From positions 1 through 64,000 of the forward strand of contig NZ_JAVIXR010000001.1 in assembly GCF_031157525.1 (NCBI RefSeq): DNA of 64,000 bases, read 5' to 3'. Of this stretch, positions 17,691 to 27,050 are shown piece after piece. Origin of the DNA: Marinobacter sediminicola (GTDB lineage: Bacteria > Pseudomonadota > Gammaproteobacteria > Pseudomonadales > Oleiphilaceae). The translations under genes and the position numbers were made by a program. The stretch's first letter is position 1. Each line of letters starts with the position of its first letter. The notes beneath the pieces were generated by a model. It was not told where the DNA came from. It was given only the letters and a program-made list of their open reading frames with translations, and did no database searches.

Positions 17691-20600
17691 CGGAACTGGA
17701 AAGTAACAATAACAGAGCTGACGCCCCGGCTGATCCCCGACGCAAGCGGATGAGCCGACTTCGATTCTGGACAGTGTTACTGCTGGGCCTGCTTGTGCTT
17801 CTCCCGATAGTTTTGGTCGCTGCGGTTTTGCTCGCGCTGCGCTCAGAAACAGGCACCGCCTGGGTTATTGACCAGGTGCCGGGTCTTGAAGCCGTGAACG
17901 ACCAAGGCTCCCTGTTCGGAACCTGGCAAGCAGACCGAATCGAGTGGCACGGCTATGGGGTGGATGTAAGGGTTCAAGCCCCTCTCATAGACTGGTCACC
18001 CTCCTGTCTTTTTGATCTGCAGCTTTGCCTTGAAACCCTGCATCTGGAACAGCTGGACGTTAATGTGCAGCCTTCTGACGATCAGCAGAGCTCCCCGGAG
18101 GACATCAGTTTGCCGAGGCTTGAGTTGCCACTTGGACTCAGGGTAAGTGATGTGCGGCTAGGCACGTTTACCTTCAATGGCAGCAAAGTGTGGGACAGAT
18201 TCGAGCTTGATTCCAAGGGTTCCGGTACGGACTGGACGCTCGAACGGGTTTACTACGAGCGTGATGAATACACAGTGGTGGCCTCTGGTCGTGTCGAAAC
18301 ACGACGGGACTGGCCCGTAAATCTTGACGTTAGCGCTTCACTGCCGCCGCCCTATGGCACGGATTGGGTGATTGATCTGGTTTTGTCGGGGAGTGTAAGG
18401 GATCTTGCAGTTACGGGTCAGAGCCGCGGTTATTTGAATGCTGCGCTGGAAGGAAAGGTAGAGCCTCTGGCAGCCAGCCTGCCAGCGCGCTTACGGGTAA
18501 CCTCTGAATCTTTCCGGGCGGTAGAGGCTTTGCCAGACACACTGGTGCTGAAAAACTGGTTCGCGGAGGCTCAGGGAAGCTTGCAAAGCGGATTCAGGAC
18601 GAAAGGCCAGGCCACATTGCCTGGTACCGAAGGGCCGGTTGAGTTGAAACTGGCGGGATTGGTTACAACCGCTAACGCCAAAGACATACGCCTGGCGCTG
18701 ACGGCAGCCAGTAAAGACGCGAAGAACCAGGCAGAGAGCGCACCTAAAACCGTTGTAGTGACCGGCAGTACCCAATGGCAAGGCGGCCTGAGCGCGGAAG
18801 CAGACATACAGCTCCGGCAGTTTCCCTGGTATTCGCTGATTGCTGGCTTGGAAAAGCCGCCGGTTGATCTGCGCAGACTCGATGGAAACGCCTCATGGCG
18901 CGACGGGCGTTATCAGGCAAACTTCACCGCCGAAGTGGATAGCTCCCAAGGCAGTACAGAATTGGCGGCCTCGGTTGATGGCGACACTTCCCAGGTCCGG
19001 CTGACCGAGCTCTCTGCGGTTACTGAGGCAGGCTCACTCTCAGGCGAGGGCGCTGTCAGGTTTGCTGGACCGCTGAGTTGGCAAGCGGCGCTGGAGCTGG
19101 AGAACTTTAATCCGGGCTATTGGGTTCCGTTTCTGGAAGCTAGTCTCAGCGGTGGTGTTACCACAGAGGGCCAGCTTACTGATGGCCCTGTCCCTGATAT
19201 GACGGCCAGTTGGGACCTTGCGGGACAGTGGCGCGCCAGCCCCACGGTGATTGCAGGCAGCCTTGATACCTCAAGCGGTGACTGGGACGTTCCGGAACTG
19301 AAACTGATTATTGGTGATAACCGTGTTGAAGGTAGCGGGCGTTGGGGTAATCAATTAACAGCCAGCCTTAACCTTATGCTGACGGAGCCGGAGAAAATTT
19401 TACCGGGCCTTGGTGGGCAAGCCGATCTTCAGCTACGGCTTGCCGGTACACCCGATGACCCGCGAGGAACCTTGACGGCCAGCGCAACCGAACTGCGCTG
19501 GCAAGACCTGCTGGTTGTTGAAACTCTGGATGTAAATGCACAGTTGGACCAGGGATTCCGTCTCAACAGTGAGGTACAGGGGAAAGGCGTTTCCGTCGGT
19601 GGGCAAACTATTGAGTCACTAGCCGTGAAGGCGCAAGGTACCCAAGGGGGGCACACGGTCACCCTTGATGCTCAGCATGAAGAAGCAAGGCTGCAGCTGG
19701 ATTTCAAAGGTTCGGCTACGGATAGCTGGAAAGGTTGGGAGGGCGAGCTTGCGCGCGGTGTGATTGATGTGCCTGGGCAGGAGCAGAGTTGGAGGCTGGA
19801 AGCGCCCGCCGGGCTTGTCTATGAAGAAAACGGCGAACTCAATTTTGCTGCACATTGTTGGCGCTGGCAGCAAAGCTCGGTTTGCGCTGACGACCAAACC
19901 TTGCTGCCAGTGCCTAGTGTTGCCTACCGCGTTGACAGTTTCCCGGCTGCGGCCTTGGCGCCGCTTATGCCAGAGTCCTTGCGCTGGCATTCCAGCATCA
20001 ATGGCGAAATTGCCTTCACCTCTGCCGATGCAGGTCCGGATGGCCGGATAGTGCTTGATGCGGGCGAAGGCCGCTTCGAAATGCTGCTGGATGGCGATTG
20101 GGAGACCTTGAGTTACACAACCCTGAGGACAGAGCTGGAGCTGAAACCCGAACAGGCAGATCTGGCCGTGCGGCTGTCGGGGCCTGAACTTGGCAATCTT
20201 TCGGTTGATATGATCCTGGACCCTATGGCCGCAGACCGGTCAGTTGAAGGTAGCTTCAAGCTGGAAGGGCTCGGTATTGCTCTGGCCGGCTTGTTTACCG
20301 GGCTAGAGGAAATTGCTGGCGAGGTTAACGGCGAGGGTACAATTTCCGGGCCACTGATGAAACCGGCAGTGAAAGGTGAGATTGCATTGACCAATGGGCG
20401 GGTGGTAGATCCACGTTTACCGCTGCCTATGGAAGAAGTGATCGTTAGCGTTGAGCTCAACGGCTATTCCGCTGATATTCGTGGTCGAATTCATAGTAAT
20501 GCCCGCAGCGAAGCCGTTATCGAGGGGGAAGTCGACTGGCAGGGGGCTCCCGGGGGCCAGATTCGCATTACCGGAGAGCGGTTACCCTTTAGCCTGGAAC

Positions 20601-21472
20601 CCTACGCGCACGTCGAAGTGGCGCCAGATCTCACCATTGCCTTCCGTGAAAGCACGCTGAGCGTGGAAGGCCGGATTGAGGTGCCCCGAGGAAGTATCGA
20701 GATTAAAGGTCTGCCTGCTCAGGCGGTGTCCGTATCTGAAGACGAAGTGATTGTGGGCGTGGAGCAGGAGGAGCCTCTTATCCGCTCACTGGATATGGAT
20801 GTCACGGTGGTGGTCGGTGATGATCAGGTGACCTTTAAGGCATTCGGCGTGACCGGTGATCTGGAAGGTTCGTTGCGAATCCATAGCGACATGGACACAA
20901 GAGGCACACTGCAGTTGGTCAACGGCCAATACGAGGCCTATGGGCAGGAGCTTGAGCTGCGTCGGGCGCGATTACTGTTTGTTGGTAATCTGGTTCAGCC
21001 GTACCTGGATATTGAAGCGATCCGGCAGGTGGATACCGTTGTAGCAGGGATTCGATTAAGTGGGCCGGTTCAATCGCCCACAACGGAAGTGTTTTCCAGC
21101 CCTTCCATGCCGCAATCAGATGCACTGTCTTATGTGATTCTTGGCCGCGCCCCCGGTGGCCAAAGCGATGATGGCCAAATGAGTCGTGCTGCCATTTCCC
21201 TTGGCCTGAACCAGGTAAACCGGGTGACAGGCCAGATTGGAGAAGAGTTCGGCATACGCCAGCTAACCCTGGAAGCCGAGGGCAGTGGCGATCAAACATC
21301 GGTGGTGGCCAGTGGTTACCTGACCGACGAACTCAGTGTTCGTTACGGGGTCGGAATTTTTGAGCCGATCAGTACAGTGGCGTTGCGTTATGATCTGGGC
21401 AAATACTTCTATCTGGAAGCCGCTAGCGGGCTGGCTGCATCTCTGGATATTTTCTATACCCGGGATTTCTAG
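17687..21472 (+). CDS. tamB: Translocation and assembly module inner-membrane protein TamB
   Basis: TamB spans the periplasm from an N-terminal inner-membrane helix (about 26-53) to the outer membrane, with a long beta-taco or groove body and a C-terminal DUF490/TamB domain (about 900-1261). The final residues, YTRDF, are typical of the family. The GTG start overlaps the tamA stop (GTGA), which indicates translational coupling. The length of 1261 is normal. The 3' end overlaps the convergent glutamine amidotransferase gene by four bases. Confidence 0.95.
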   Translation: MTELESNNNRADAPADPRRKRMSRLRFWTVLLLGLLVLLPIVLVAAVLLALRSETGTAWVIDQVPGLEAVNDQGSLFGTWQADRIEWHGYGVDVRVQAPLIDWSPSCLFDLQLCLETLHLEQLDVNVQPSDDQQSSPEDISLPRLELPLGLRVSDVRLGTFTFNGSKVWDRFELDSKGSGTDWTLERVYYERDEYTVVASGRVETRRDWPVNLDVSASLPPPYGTDWVIDLVLSGSVRDLAVTGQSRGYLNAALEGKVEPLAASLPARLRVTSESFRAVEALPDTLVLKNWFAEAQGSLQSGFRTKGQATLPGTEGPVELKLAGLVTTANAKDIRLALTAASKDAKNQAESAPKTVVVTGSTQWQGGLSAEADIQLRQFPWYSLIAGLEKPPVDLRRLDGNASWRDGRYQANFTAEVDSSQGSTELAASVDGDTSQVRLTELSAVTEAGSLSGEGAVRFAGPLSWQAALELENFNPGYWVPFLEASLSGGVTTEGQLTDGPVPDMTASWDLAGQWRASPTVIAGSLDTSSGDWDVPELKLIIGDNRVEGSGRWGNQLTASLNLMLTEPEKILPGLGGQADLQLRLAGTPDDPRGTLTASATELRWQDLLVVETLDVNAQLDQGFRLNSEVQGKGVSVGGQTIESLAVKAQGTQGGHTVTLDAQHEEARLQLDFKGSATDSWKGWEGELARGVIDVPGQEQSWRLEAPAGLVYEENGELNFAAHCWRWQQSSVCADDQTLLPVPSVAYRVDSFPAAALAPLMPESLRWHSSINGEIAFTSADAGPDGRIVLDAGEGRFEMLLDGDWETLSYTTLRTELELKPEQADLAVRLSGPELGNLSVDMILDPMAADRSVEGSFKLEGLGIALAGLFTGLEEIAGEVNGEGTISGPLMKPAVKGEIALTNGRVVDPRLPLPMEEVIVSVELNGYSADIRGRIHSNARSEAVIEGEVDWQGAPGGQIRITGERLPFSLEPYAHVEVAPDLTIAFRESTLSVEGRIEVPRGSIEIKGLPAQAVSVSEDEVIVGVEQEEPLIRSLDMDVTVVVGDDQVTFKAFGVTGDLEGSLRIHSDMDTRGTLQLVNGQYEAYGQELELRRARLLFVGNLVQPYLDIEAIRQVDTVVAGIRLSGPVQSPTTEVFSSPSMPQSDALSYVILGRAPGGQSDDGQMSRAAISLGLNQVNRVTGQIGEEFGIRQLTLEAEGSGDQTSVVASGYLTDELSVRYGVGIFEPISTVALRYDLGKYFYLEAASGLAASLDIFYTRDF

Positions 21473-22236
21473 CATCCATCAGTGTTGGTGGTTTCGCTTG
21501 GTGACGATTCGGTGGCTGTGCCACTCGACAAACGGGCCAGCTTGAATGACATGGCGGCCTCCAGAAATTGACCGAAGATGCGCCTGTGCCCACCGTGGTA
21601 AAGCAGGTATTCCGGGTGCCATTGAAGCCCCATAAGCCATTGCCCCCGGGAGCTTTCAATGGCCTGAACAAACAGGTCGTTATCCACTGCGGTGACCTTC
21701 AGGTTTTTACCAAGCTGCTTTATTGCCTGGCTGTGGATGCGGTTGGCACCTATTACGGGCGCTCTCATAACCTGCCCCAGCAGGCTTGTTGCTACAAGTC
21801 GCACGGTTTGCATTGGTAGCAACAAAGGACGGTGCCTGGTGTTTACCCTCAGGGGCGTTACGTTCTGGCACAGGGAGCCGCCATGGAATATGTTGATGAA
21901 CTGCGCACCCCTGCATATGCCCAATACAGGGATTCCTATCGACTCCGCTTGCTCCAGCAGCAGCTGATCTGTGCTATCTCGTGCTTTGTCGTACTTGGCG
22001 CTCACCTGGGGTTGCTGGCCATAACGTTCAGGGTGAACGTGAGTTCCGCCGGAAAGCACCAGGCCGTCAAGCAGGGACACATCCACTCTTGCGCCTGGGC
22101 GAATGTAGTAAGTGTGCGCACCCTTCAAGCGAAGCGCCAGGCTAATCAAGCGTTGGGCAACACGCTTCCGGGCCGGGCCACTGATACCTATCGTTAGCCC
22201 TGGCAGGCTGTCGTCTGGATCGATGTGTTTAGACAT
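21469..22236 (-). CDS. Class I glutamine amidotransferase / peptidase C26, partner of amidoligase
   Basis: It is a PuuD-like class I glutamine amidotransferase (gamma-glutamyl hydrolase clan). The nucleophile Cys108 lies in LGICRGAQ and the His-Glu pair in LQWHPEY (His207, Glu209). The NRIHSQAIKQLG segment also matches PuuD-type proteins. It begins inside the end of the amidoligase gene (8-bp overlap), so the two proteins are probably made together. Known amidoligase systems pair a ligase that joins an amine to a carboxyl group with such a hydrolase or ammonia donor. The specific substrate here is not known; ordinary putrescine degradation is not supported by the neighbours. Confidence 0.88.
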   Translation of the reverse strand: MSKHIDPDDSLPGLTIGISGPARKRVAQRLISLALRLKGAHTYYIRPGARVDVSLLDGLVLSGGTHVHPERYGQQPQVSAKYDKARDSTDQLLLEQAESIGIPVLGICRGAQFINIFHGGSLCQNVTPLRVNTRHRPLLLPMQTVRLVATSLLGQVMRAPVIGANRIHSQAIKQLGKNLKVTAVDNDLFVQAIESSRGQWLMGLQWHPEYLLYHGGHRRIFGQFLEAAMSFKLARLSSGTATESSPSETTNTDGC

Positions 22237-23230
22237 AGCCCTTGCTTTCGAGCCAGTTTGCAGAAGTTTCCTGCCAGCTTGTAGTCAGATTGCGTAAGCT
22301 GATTTTACGGCTGTCCCTGAACAGGGTGCGCAGTTCTTTCAAATCCTCAGCATGATTTGCCAGTTGTTCGACTACGACCCAATCATTCCAGACAGTAGAA
22401 AAATGCCATTCAGGATTGTCGATGTCACAGTCCGGAAGTCTGTAGTGCAGGGTGGGCCTGCTTTTAATACGGGGGTCTTCGACGTATTCGTCGAGCAGCG
22501 ATTTGTCGAGATGCGCGAACAGGGGCAACAGATCCAGCGCCCGGTTTCGTGTGGGGTTGGATTCGAGATAATCCACCATCATCTGCCGCTGATCTGGCAC
22601 ATAGTCGTCCTCAATCAACAGGTCAGTGTACTTGCTGCTCCATGGCTCAATATATGGCGTAAATTTTCTGCTGATGTCCAGCTGATGGCGCGCCTTTAGC
22701 CATTCATATAACACTGCAAACGCCTGATAGTAGCGCACGAGTGTTGTCGGCTTGAGATCCGGCAATTCAGGGTTGAGCTGTAAGCCGAATGCAAAATAGA
22801 TCGCGTTTCTGCTACCCAGTGCACCCGCCTCCCTGAGCTCGTCGACCAGAGTCTCAATCTGGCACAAGTCTGAAAACTCCATGGGCGGGCTGACAATCTC
22901 CAGCGGCACAATCAGTTCAGCCGCTGCGTCTATAACCTCCATTGCTTGCCCGCCAAGTTCCCGAATGGGTTGGGGTAAGCGGTCGTCTGCGAGGTCCAGA
23001 TCCTTGATTGGGTCTGAGTCCAACTCGATAATAAAATGACCAAAGGGTGTTTCAAGCGTGCTTACATAGCGGGACTCCGGTTTTGATTTACCGCCCAACA
23101 ATTCGCCAGCCAGATCTACGAGCTCCTGATACCCCAAACCGGACAATTCAATCTCCACACCCACCCGGCGCTCTTTCCCGTCGGCTGTTTTGGCAGTGTC
23201 TGGCATGTTTAACGTGATGGTTCGATTCAT
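22229..23230 (-). CDS. Putative amidoligase (COOH-NH2 ligase, glutamine synthetase fold relative)
   Basis: The 333-residue product matches the pattern of the putative amidoligase family (PF12224): VGVEIELSGL near residue 24 supplies metal-binding Glu residues, FIIELDSDP near 66 follows, then PLEIVSPPMEF near 112 and YYQAFAVLYEWL near 167. The family is related to gamma-glutamylcysteine synthetase and is predicted to form amide bonds with ATP. The usual G-x-HVH motif seems to be replaced by GLQLNPE. It is the first gene of a two-gene operon with the amidotransferase. No member with this context has a product I can name, so peptide, wall or small-molecule amidation are all open. Confidence 0.8.
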   Translation of the reverse strand: MNRTITLNMPDTAKTADGKERRVGVEIELSGLGYQELVDLAGELLGGKSKPESRYVSTLETPFGHFIIELDSDPIKDLDLADDRLPQPIRELGGQAMEVIDAAAELIVPLEIVSPPMEFSDLCQIETLVDELREAGALGSRNAIYFAFGLQLNPELPDLKPTTLVRYYQAFAVLYEWLKARHQLDISRKFTPYIEPWSSKYTDLLIEDDYVPDQRQMMVDYLESNPTRNRALDLLPLFAHLDKSLLDEYVEDPRIKSRPTLHYRLPDCDIDNPEWHFSTVWNDWVVVEQLANHAEDLKELRTLFRDSRKISLRNLTTSWQETSANWLESKGYV

Positions 23231-23360
23231 GGTTCTCTCTAAAGGCGGAGTGTGAGGTTTTTAACTTTATCACACTACCAAAGCCTTACCAGTCAGGGGG
23301 CTTCAAGAAAATGAAGTGCTTGGCTTTACACTGGATAAAACACTGTATATAGTGATTTAA

Positions 23361-23376
23361 CTGTATAAAAAAACAG
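23361..23376. promoter_or_regulatory. LexA (SOS) box upstream of lexA
   Basis: CTGT-ATAAAAAA-ACAG fits the gammaproteobacterial LexA box CTGT-N8-ACAG exactly. It lies 84 bp before lexA. A weaker half-matching site begins at 23343 (CTGTATATAGTGATTT). This predicts autorepression of lexA-sulA. Confidence 0.85.
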
Positions 23377-23459
23377 GATGGTTGAATCACTGTATACGCC
23401 ATCTCTTATAAGACCCGGCTTGTATAAGCCCTGCATGCAGCAAGCGGAGCAGCGAAACA

Positions 23460-24068
23460 ATGAAGCTGACAGCAAGACAGACTCAGGTACTGGAAATTAT
23501 TCGTCGATCTGTAGACGAAACCGGCTATCCACCTACACGTGCAGAAATTGCGACAGAGATGGGGTTCCGTTCGGCGAACGCTGCGGAAGAGCACTTGCGA
23601 GCACTGGCGCGTAAGGGTGCCATCGAAATGGTTCCAGGTGCCAGCAGGGGAATCCGCTTGCCTGAAGTTGCTGAAGATCCTGGCCTGCCGGTAATTGGCC
23701 AGGTAGCTGCGGGCAGTCCTATTCTGGCGCAGGAGCACGTTGAAGAGCATTGCACACTGAAGCCGGAATTCTTCTCGCCGTCCGCTGACTATCTGCTTCG
23801 AGTCAGAGGTATGAGCATGAAGGATATCGGGATTCTTGATGGTGACCTGCTTGCTGTACACAGTACTCAGGATGTTCATAACGGCCAGGTGGTCGTGGCC
23901 CGGGTGGGTGATGAAGTGACTGTGAAACGTTTTAAAAAAGAAGGTTCGAAAGTCTATCTGATCGCCGAAAACGAAGAGTTTTCGCCGATAGAAATCGACC
24001 TGAAAGAGCAGGAATTGTTTATTGAAGGGCTGGGTGTGGGTGTTATCCGGCGTTCCGATCTGCACTGA
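23460..24068 (+). CDS. lexA: LexA SOS repressor
   Basis: LexA represses SOS genes and cleaves itself when RecA filaments form. Residues 1-65 are the winged-helix DNA-binding domain. The cleavage site is Ala84-Gly85 (QVAAGSP), and the catalytic dyad is Ser119 (GMSM) and Lys156 (VTVKRF). The length of 202 and all these positions equal the E. coli protein. GGAG precedes the ATG. sulA follows 43 bp downstream, as in Pseudomonas. Confidence 0.98.
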   Translation: MKLTARQTQVLEIIRRSVDETGYPPTRAEIATEMGFRSANAAEEHLRALARKGAIEMVPGASRGIRLPEVAEDPGLPVIGQVAAGSPILAQEHVEEHCTLKPEFFSPSADYLLRVRGMSMKDIGILDGDLLAVHSTQDVHNGQVVVARVGDEVTVKRFKKEGSKVYLIAENEEFSPIEIDLKEQELFIEGLGVGVIRRSDLH

Positions 24069-24111
24069 TCGGGCGGGCATAACCACAGACGCATTGAAAG
24101 GCGGGTAATTT

Positions 24112-24603
24112 ATGGAACAGTTAAGTTTTAATCAGAATATTGCGTGGCAGCAGAGCGTTATGCCAGGCCTGATATCGGAATACGCAGCCCCGAAACAGCG
24201 CACGGTTATTCGGGCTCGGCACAAGCCCGATGTGGAAAGCACCAAGCCGGCTGGCAATGTGACGGAAATCATTCTCCCGGAAGGGCAGGTAGAGAACTTC
24301 CAGTTGCTATTGCCAATGCTGACTCAGCTGAACCAGGAGAAACGCTGGCTGGCGTGGATAGACCCGCCCCAGGCGCTGGTGAGTAAGTGGCAGAAGATGC
24401 ACGGCATTGTGACCGGTGAACTGCTGGTTCTACGCTCCACCGCTGAACACCCGGCTCGCCAACTTGCTGAAATAGCTCTCAGCGCGGGTACCTGCCACGC
24501 AGTAGTTATGTGGACAGGAAAGCTGGGTAAAACAGCGTTTGCCTCCTTGCAGGAAGCAGCTGCTAAAGGTAACAGCCACGGGGTTGTTCTCAGGCAGCGT
24601 TGA
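24112..24603 (+). CDS. sulA: SOS cell-division inhibitor SulA
   Basis: SulA binds FtsZ and blocks septum formation during the SOS response. The 163-residue product has the family core LLLPMLTQLNQEKRWLAWI followed by the ATP-less RecA-like segment. The place directly behind lexA is the Pseudomonas-type lexA-sulA arrangement, so it should be induced with lexA from the LexA-controlled promoter. No separate LexA box is visible in the 43-bp gap. Confidence 0.92.
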   Translation: MEQLSFNQNIAWQQSVMPGLISEYAAPKQRTVIRARHKPDVESTKPAGNVTEIILPEGQVENFQLLLPMLTQLNQEKRWLAWIDPPQALVSKWQKMHGIVTGELLVLRSTAEHPARQLAEIALSAGTCHAVVMWTGKLGKTAFASLQEAAAKGNSHGVVLRQR

Positions 24604-24611
24604 GCCTGGTC

Positions 24612-24872
24612 TTAATGAAGGGTGTATGCGGGCTGGGTGTCTGAAATGTCCAGCTCGTCATCCTCCCAGTCGATGTCGTGAGAGACAGTTCCGGCGGCTT
24701 CTATTCCAGCTGCAATCATGGCTTTGGCCACAGACATATCCCGATCTCCCATCATTTCACGGGCTTCATCTGAAAACGAAATTTTGACCAATGGCGCGTT
24801 GTCGTCATCGATGCGCCGCAGGGCGTAATCGCCGTTGTTCAGTTGTACAATTTCAAAAAACGATGGTGACAT
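24612..24872 (-). CDS. Conserved hypothetical protein (PA3008-like)
   Basis: The 86-residue acidic protein has no recognisable catalytic motif. It starts MSPSFFEIVQLNNGDYALRRIDD, a pattern I associate with the small protein found beside lexA-sulA in Pseudomonas. AAAGG lies before its ATG. It converges on sulA with 8 bp between stop codons. The function is unknown; the conserved location beside lexA-sulA is its only clue. Confidence 0.75.
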   Translation of the reverse strand: MSPSFFEIVQLNNGDYALRRIDDDNAPLVKISFSDEAREMMGDRDMSVAKAMIAAGIEAAGTVSHDIDWEDDELDISDTQPAYTLH

Positions 24873-24922
24873 TTCAATAACCTTTTAATGTTGAGAACCT
24901 GAGGCTGTGTGCTTGGTAGGGG

Positions 24923-25423
24923 TTACCACTCGCCGTGCTGCGCTTCCAGATTGTCGGTAAACTGTTTCATGGCTTTCAGCGTTCTTCTGAGAGCTTGGGC
25001 TGAGCGGTCTGGCCCAAGCTCTGTTGAGACGGCAATAATGTTTTCTGAATTCACCGTCTTCCGTGTCGCGGGCGGGCTGTTCTGAGCAGTCTCGAGTTGC
25101 TCAATGTGGCTCCACCAGCTTCCGCTGTCCCGCTCGAGGGCGGTAAGCAACTCAATTTCTGAGGCCTCATCGCCAATAAGGCTGGCGAGTTCTGCGAGAG
25201 ACAAGGGTCCGTTTGGGCGCTTCTGGTAAAACTTGGCAATCATTACCAGCAATAACCGCTTTGCCCTCAGTAGTAGCTCGATAGAGCCTTGTGTTGCTGC
25301 TTCCTGTTGCAATTTTTGCGGTGGCGCCGAACTTCCTGTAATCGCAGTTTGGGCCGCGACATCAAGTAACGTGCTGGCAAGAAACAATTTTTGTGAAACC
25401 AGCGAATACCATTGAGAAGCCAT
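24923..25423 (-). CDS. DUF6586-like protein
   Basis: The 166-residue helical protein resembles the conserved hypothetical gene that follows the PA3008-like gene in Pseudomonas. AAGGTGAG precedes the ATG. No signal peptide, membrane segment or catalytic motif is visible. It is transcribed with the downstream 86-residue gene, 50 bp away. The role is unknown. Confidence 0.72.
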   Translation of the reverse strand: MASQWYSLVSQKLFLASTLLDVAAQTAITGSSAPPQKLQQEAATQGSIELLLRAKRLLLVMIAKFYQKRPNGPLSLAELASLIGDEASEIELLTALERDSGSWWSHIEQLETAQNSPPATRKTVNSENIIAVSTELGPDRSAQALRRTLKAMKQFTDNLEAQHGEW

Positions 25424-25601
25424 CGAGCGCTCACCTTAATTAATCAGCCATTCTACCATTTTGGTTTGCAGATTTCTTTATCCCCCTTCAGACTTGCGCC
25501 CAGGTGACAATAAAACACAATTAATGACTTGAAACGGGCGTTTGAATTTGGCAAAAAGCATGCTTCGTCTTGGGTTATTGGGTTGTCTGGAGGGGTAAGG
25601 A

Positions 25602-26960
25602 ATGCGGAGCCGATTAGTCGCATGTATGGCAGTTTTTTTGGTCGGGTACACCGGCCAGGCGCTGTCAGCAGTAACGGTAGCTGAAGCAGAACGGCTAAAA
25701 CAGGATTTGACGCCGGTTGGTGCTGAGCGGGCAGGCAATGCCTCTGGCAGCATTCCCGAGTGGACAGGCGGGCTGCGTGAGGCGCCAGGAAACTGGCGTA
25801 AGGGGCAGGTTGAGATAGACCCTTTCTCTGCAGACGATACGTTGTTCGTAATCACTGCGAACAACATGCATCTCTACAAAGACAAGCTCTCTGATGGCTC
25901 GCTCAAAATGTTGAGCCAATACGGCCCGAACTTCTTTATGCCGGTTTATCAGACTCGTCGCACCGCCGCATTTCCTGAGCATGTGTACGATAAGTTCTAT
26001 GAGAATGCTCTGACTGCAGAAGTACTGGATAATGGTAACGGCGTACGCAACACCATTATGACAAGCCCGTTTCCAATCCCGAAAAGCGGGCTTGAGGTGA
26101 TGTGGAACCACATTCTTCGTTACCGTGGCGAGGAAGTTTCCTTCCGGAGTGCCTCTGCGACGCCGCAGGTAGATGGCTCCTTCAACCCAGTGGTTAACCA
26201 CTACGACTACTACTTCCCTTACAGCAAGGAAGGCACTGAGCTTGCAGATATAGATAACAAGATCTTCTATCTCAAGACCGATACGATTTCACCATCCACT
26301 CTGGCTGGAACAATCACGCTGGTGCATGAAACACTGGATCAGGTGCGATCCCCTCGGTTGGCTTGGCGTTACGACGCTGGATCACGGCGCCTGAGGCGCT
26401 CACCGAACCTTGCGTATGAGACAGACTTGCCTAACTCTTCGTCGCTGCGTTCGGTCGACCAGAAAGATATGTATAACGGTGCGCCAAACCAGTATGACTG
26501 GGAGCTGAAGGGCAAGCGTGAATTGTTTGTTCCTTACAATGCCTACAAGCTGCATGATGAGTCGGTTAAGCCGGGTGATGTCATCCGCCCGGGGCATATC
26601 AATCAAGAACTGGCCCGCTACGAGCTTCACCGAGTCTGGGTTGTCGAAGCAACTCGTCGCACCGGCATCAAGCACATCTACGACCGTCGTGTTTTCTATG
26701 TGGACGAAGACAGTTGGCAAATCCTGATGTCGGAAGAGTATGACGAGGCTGGTAACTTATGGCGTGTGTCCGAAGCTCACAACATCAGCTATTACCAGGT
26801 ACCAGTATTCTGGACTACCATGGAGATGACGTACGACCTCAAGGCGAAACGCTATTATATTGATGGTTTGAACAATAACTATCCTGCGTATAATTTCGAG
26901 CCCGGGTTCCGTGGCAGCGAGTTTACGGCTTCCTCAGCGAGGCGGGACGCTCGCCGCTGA
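25602..26960 (+). CDS. DUF1329 periplasmic/outer-membrane protein
   Basis: A signal peptide (residues 1-23, ending ALSA) leads a 452-residue protein with DUF1329 features: the LTPVGAERAGNASGSIPEWTGG start, the LRAPGN-like LREAPGN segment, the AWRYDAGSRRLRRSPNLAYE motif and the C-terminal YDEAGNLWRVSEAHN. The family is related in fold to lipoprotein-sorting LolA/LolB proteins and is often found with RND-type or hydrocarbon/steroid uptake systems. No such transporter is adjacent here. AAGGA precedes the ATG. It sits before the fliT-like gene without an obvious terminator. Confidence 0.85.
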   Translation: MRSRLVACMAVFLVGYTGQALSAVTVAEAERLKQDLTPVGAERAGNASGSIPEWTGGLREAPGNWRKGQVEIDPFSADDTLFVITANNMHLYKDKLSDGSLKMLSQYGPNFFMPVYQTRRTAAFPEHVYDKFYENALTAEVLDNGNGVRNTIMTSPFPIPKSGLEVMWNHILRYRGEEVSFRSASATPQVDGSFNPVVNHYDYYFPYSKEGTELADIDNKIFYLKTDTISPSTLAGTITLVHETLDQVRSPRLAWRYDAGSRRLRRSPNLAYETDLPNSSSLRSVDQKDMYNGAPNQYDWELKGKRELFVPYNAYKLHDESVKPGDVIRPGHINQELARYELHRVWVVEATRRTGIKHIYDRRVFYVDEDSWQILMSEEYDEAGNLWRVSEAHNISYYQVPVFWTTMEMTYDLKAKRYYIDGLNNNYPAYNFEPGFRGSEFTASSARRDARR

Positions 26961-27050
26961 TTATGGTGTAAATGGTTGAGCCGCTAGCGTTTGCCGGTGG
27001 CTTGTCCCGGGTCGTCCGTATTCTATCCCTTGCTTCCAGGAGAACACGCT

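Noticed and set aside
23389-23404. Second LexA box CTGTATACGCCATCTC
   Set aside because: The right half does not resemble ACAG.
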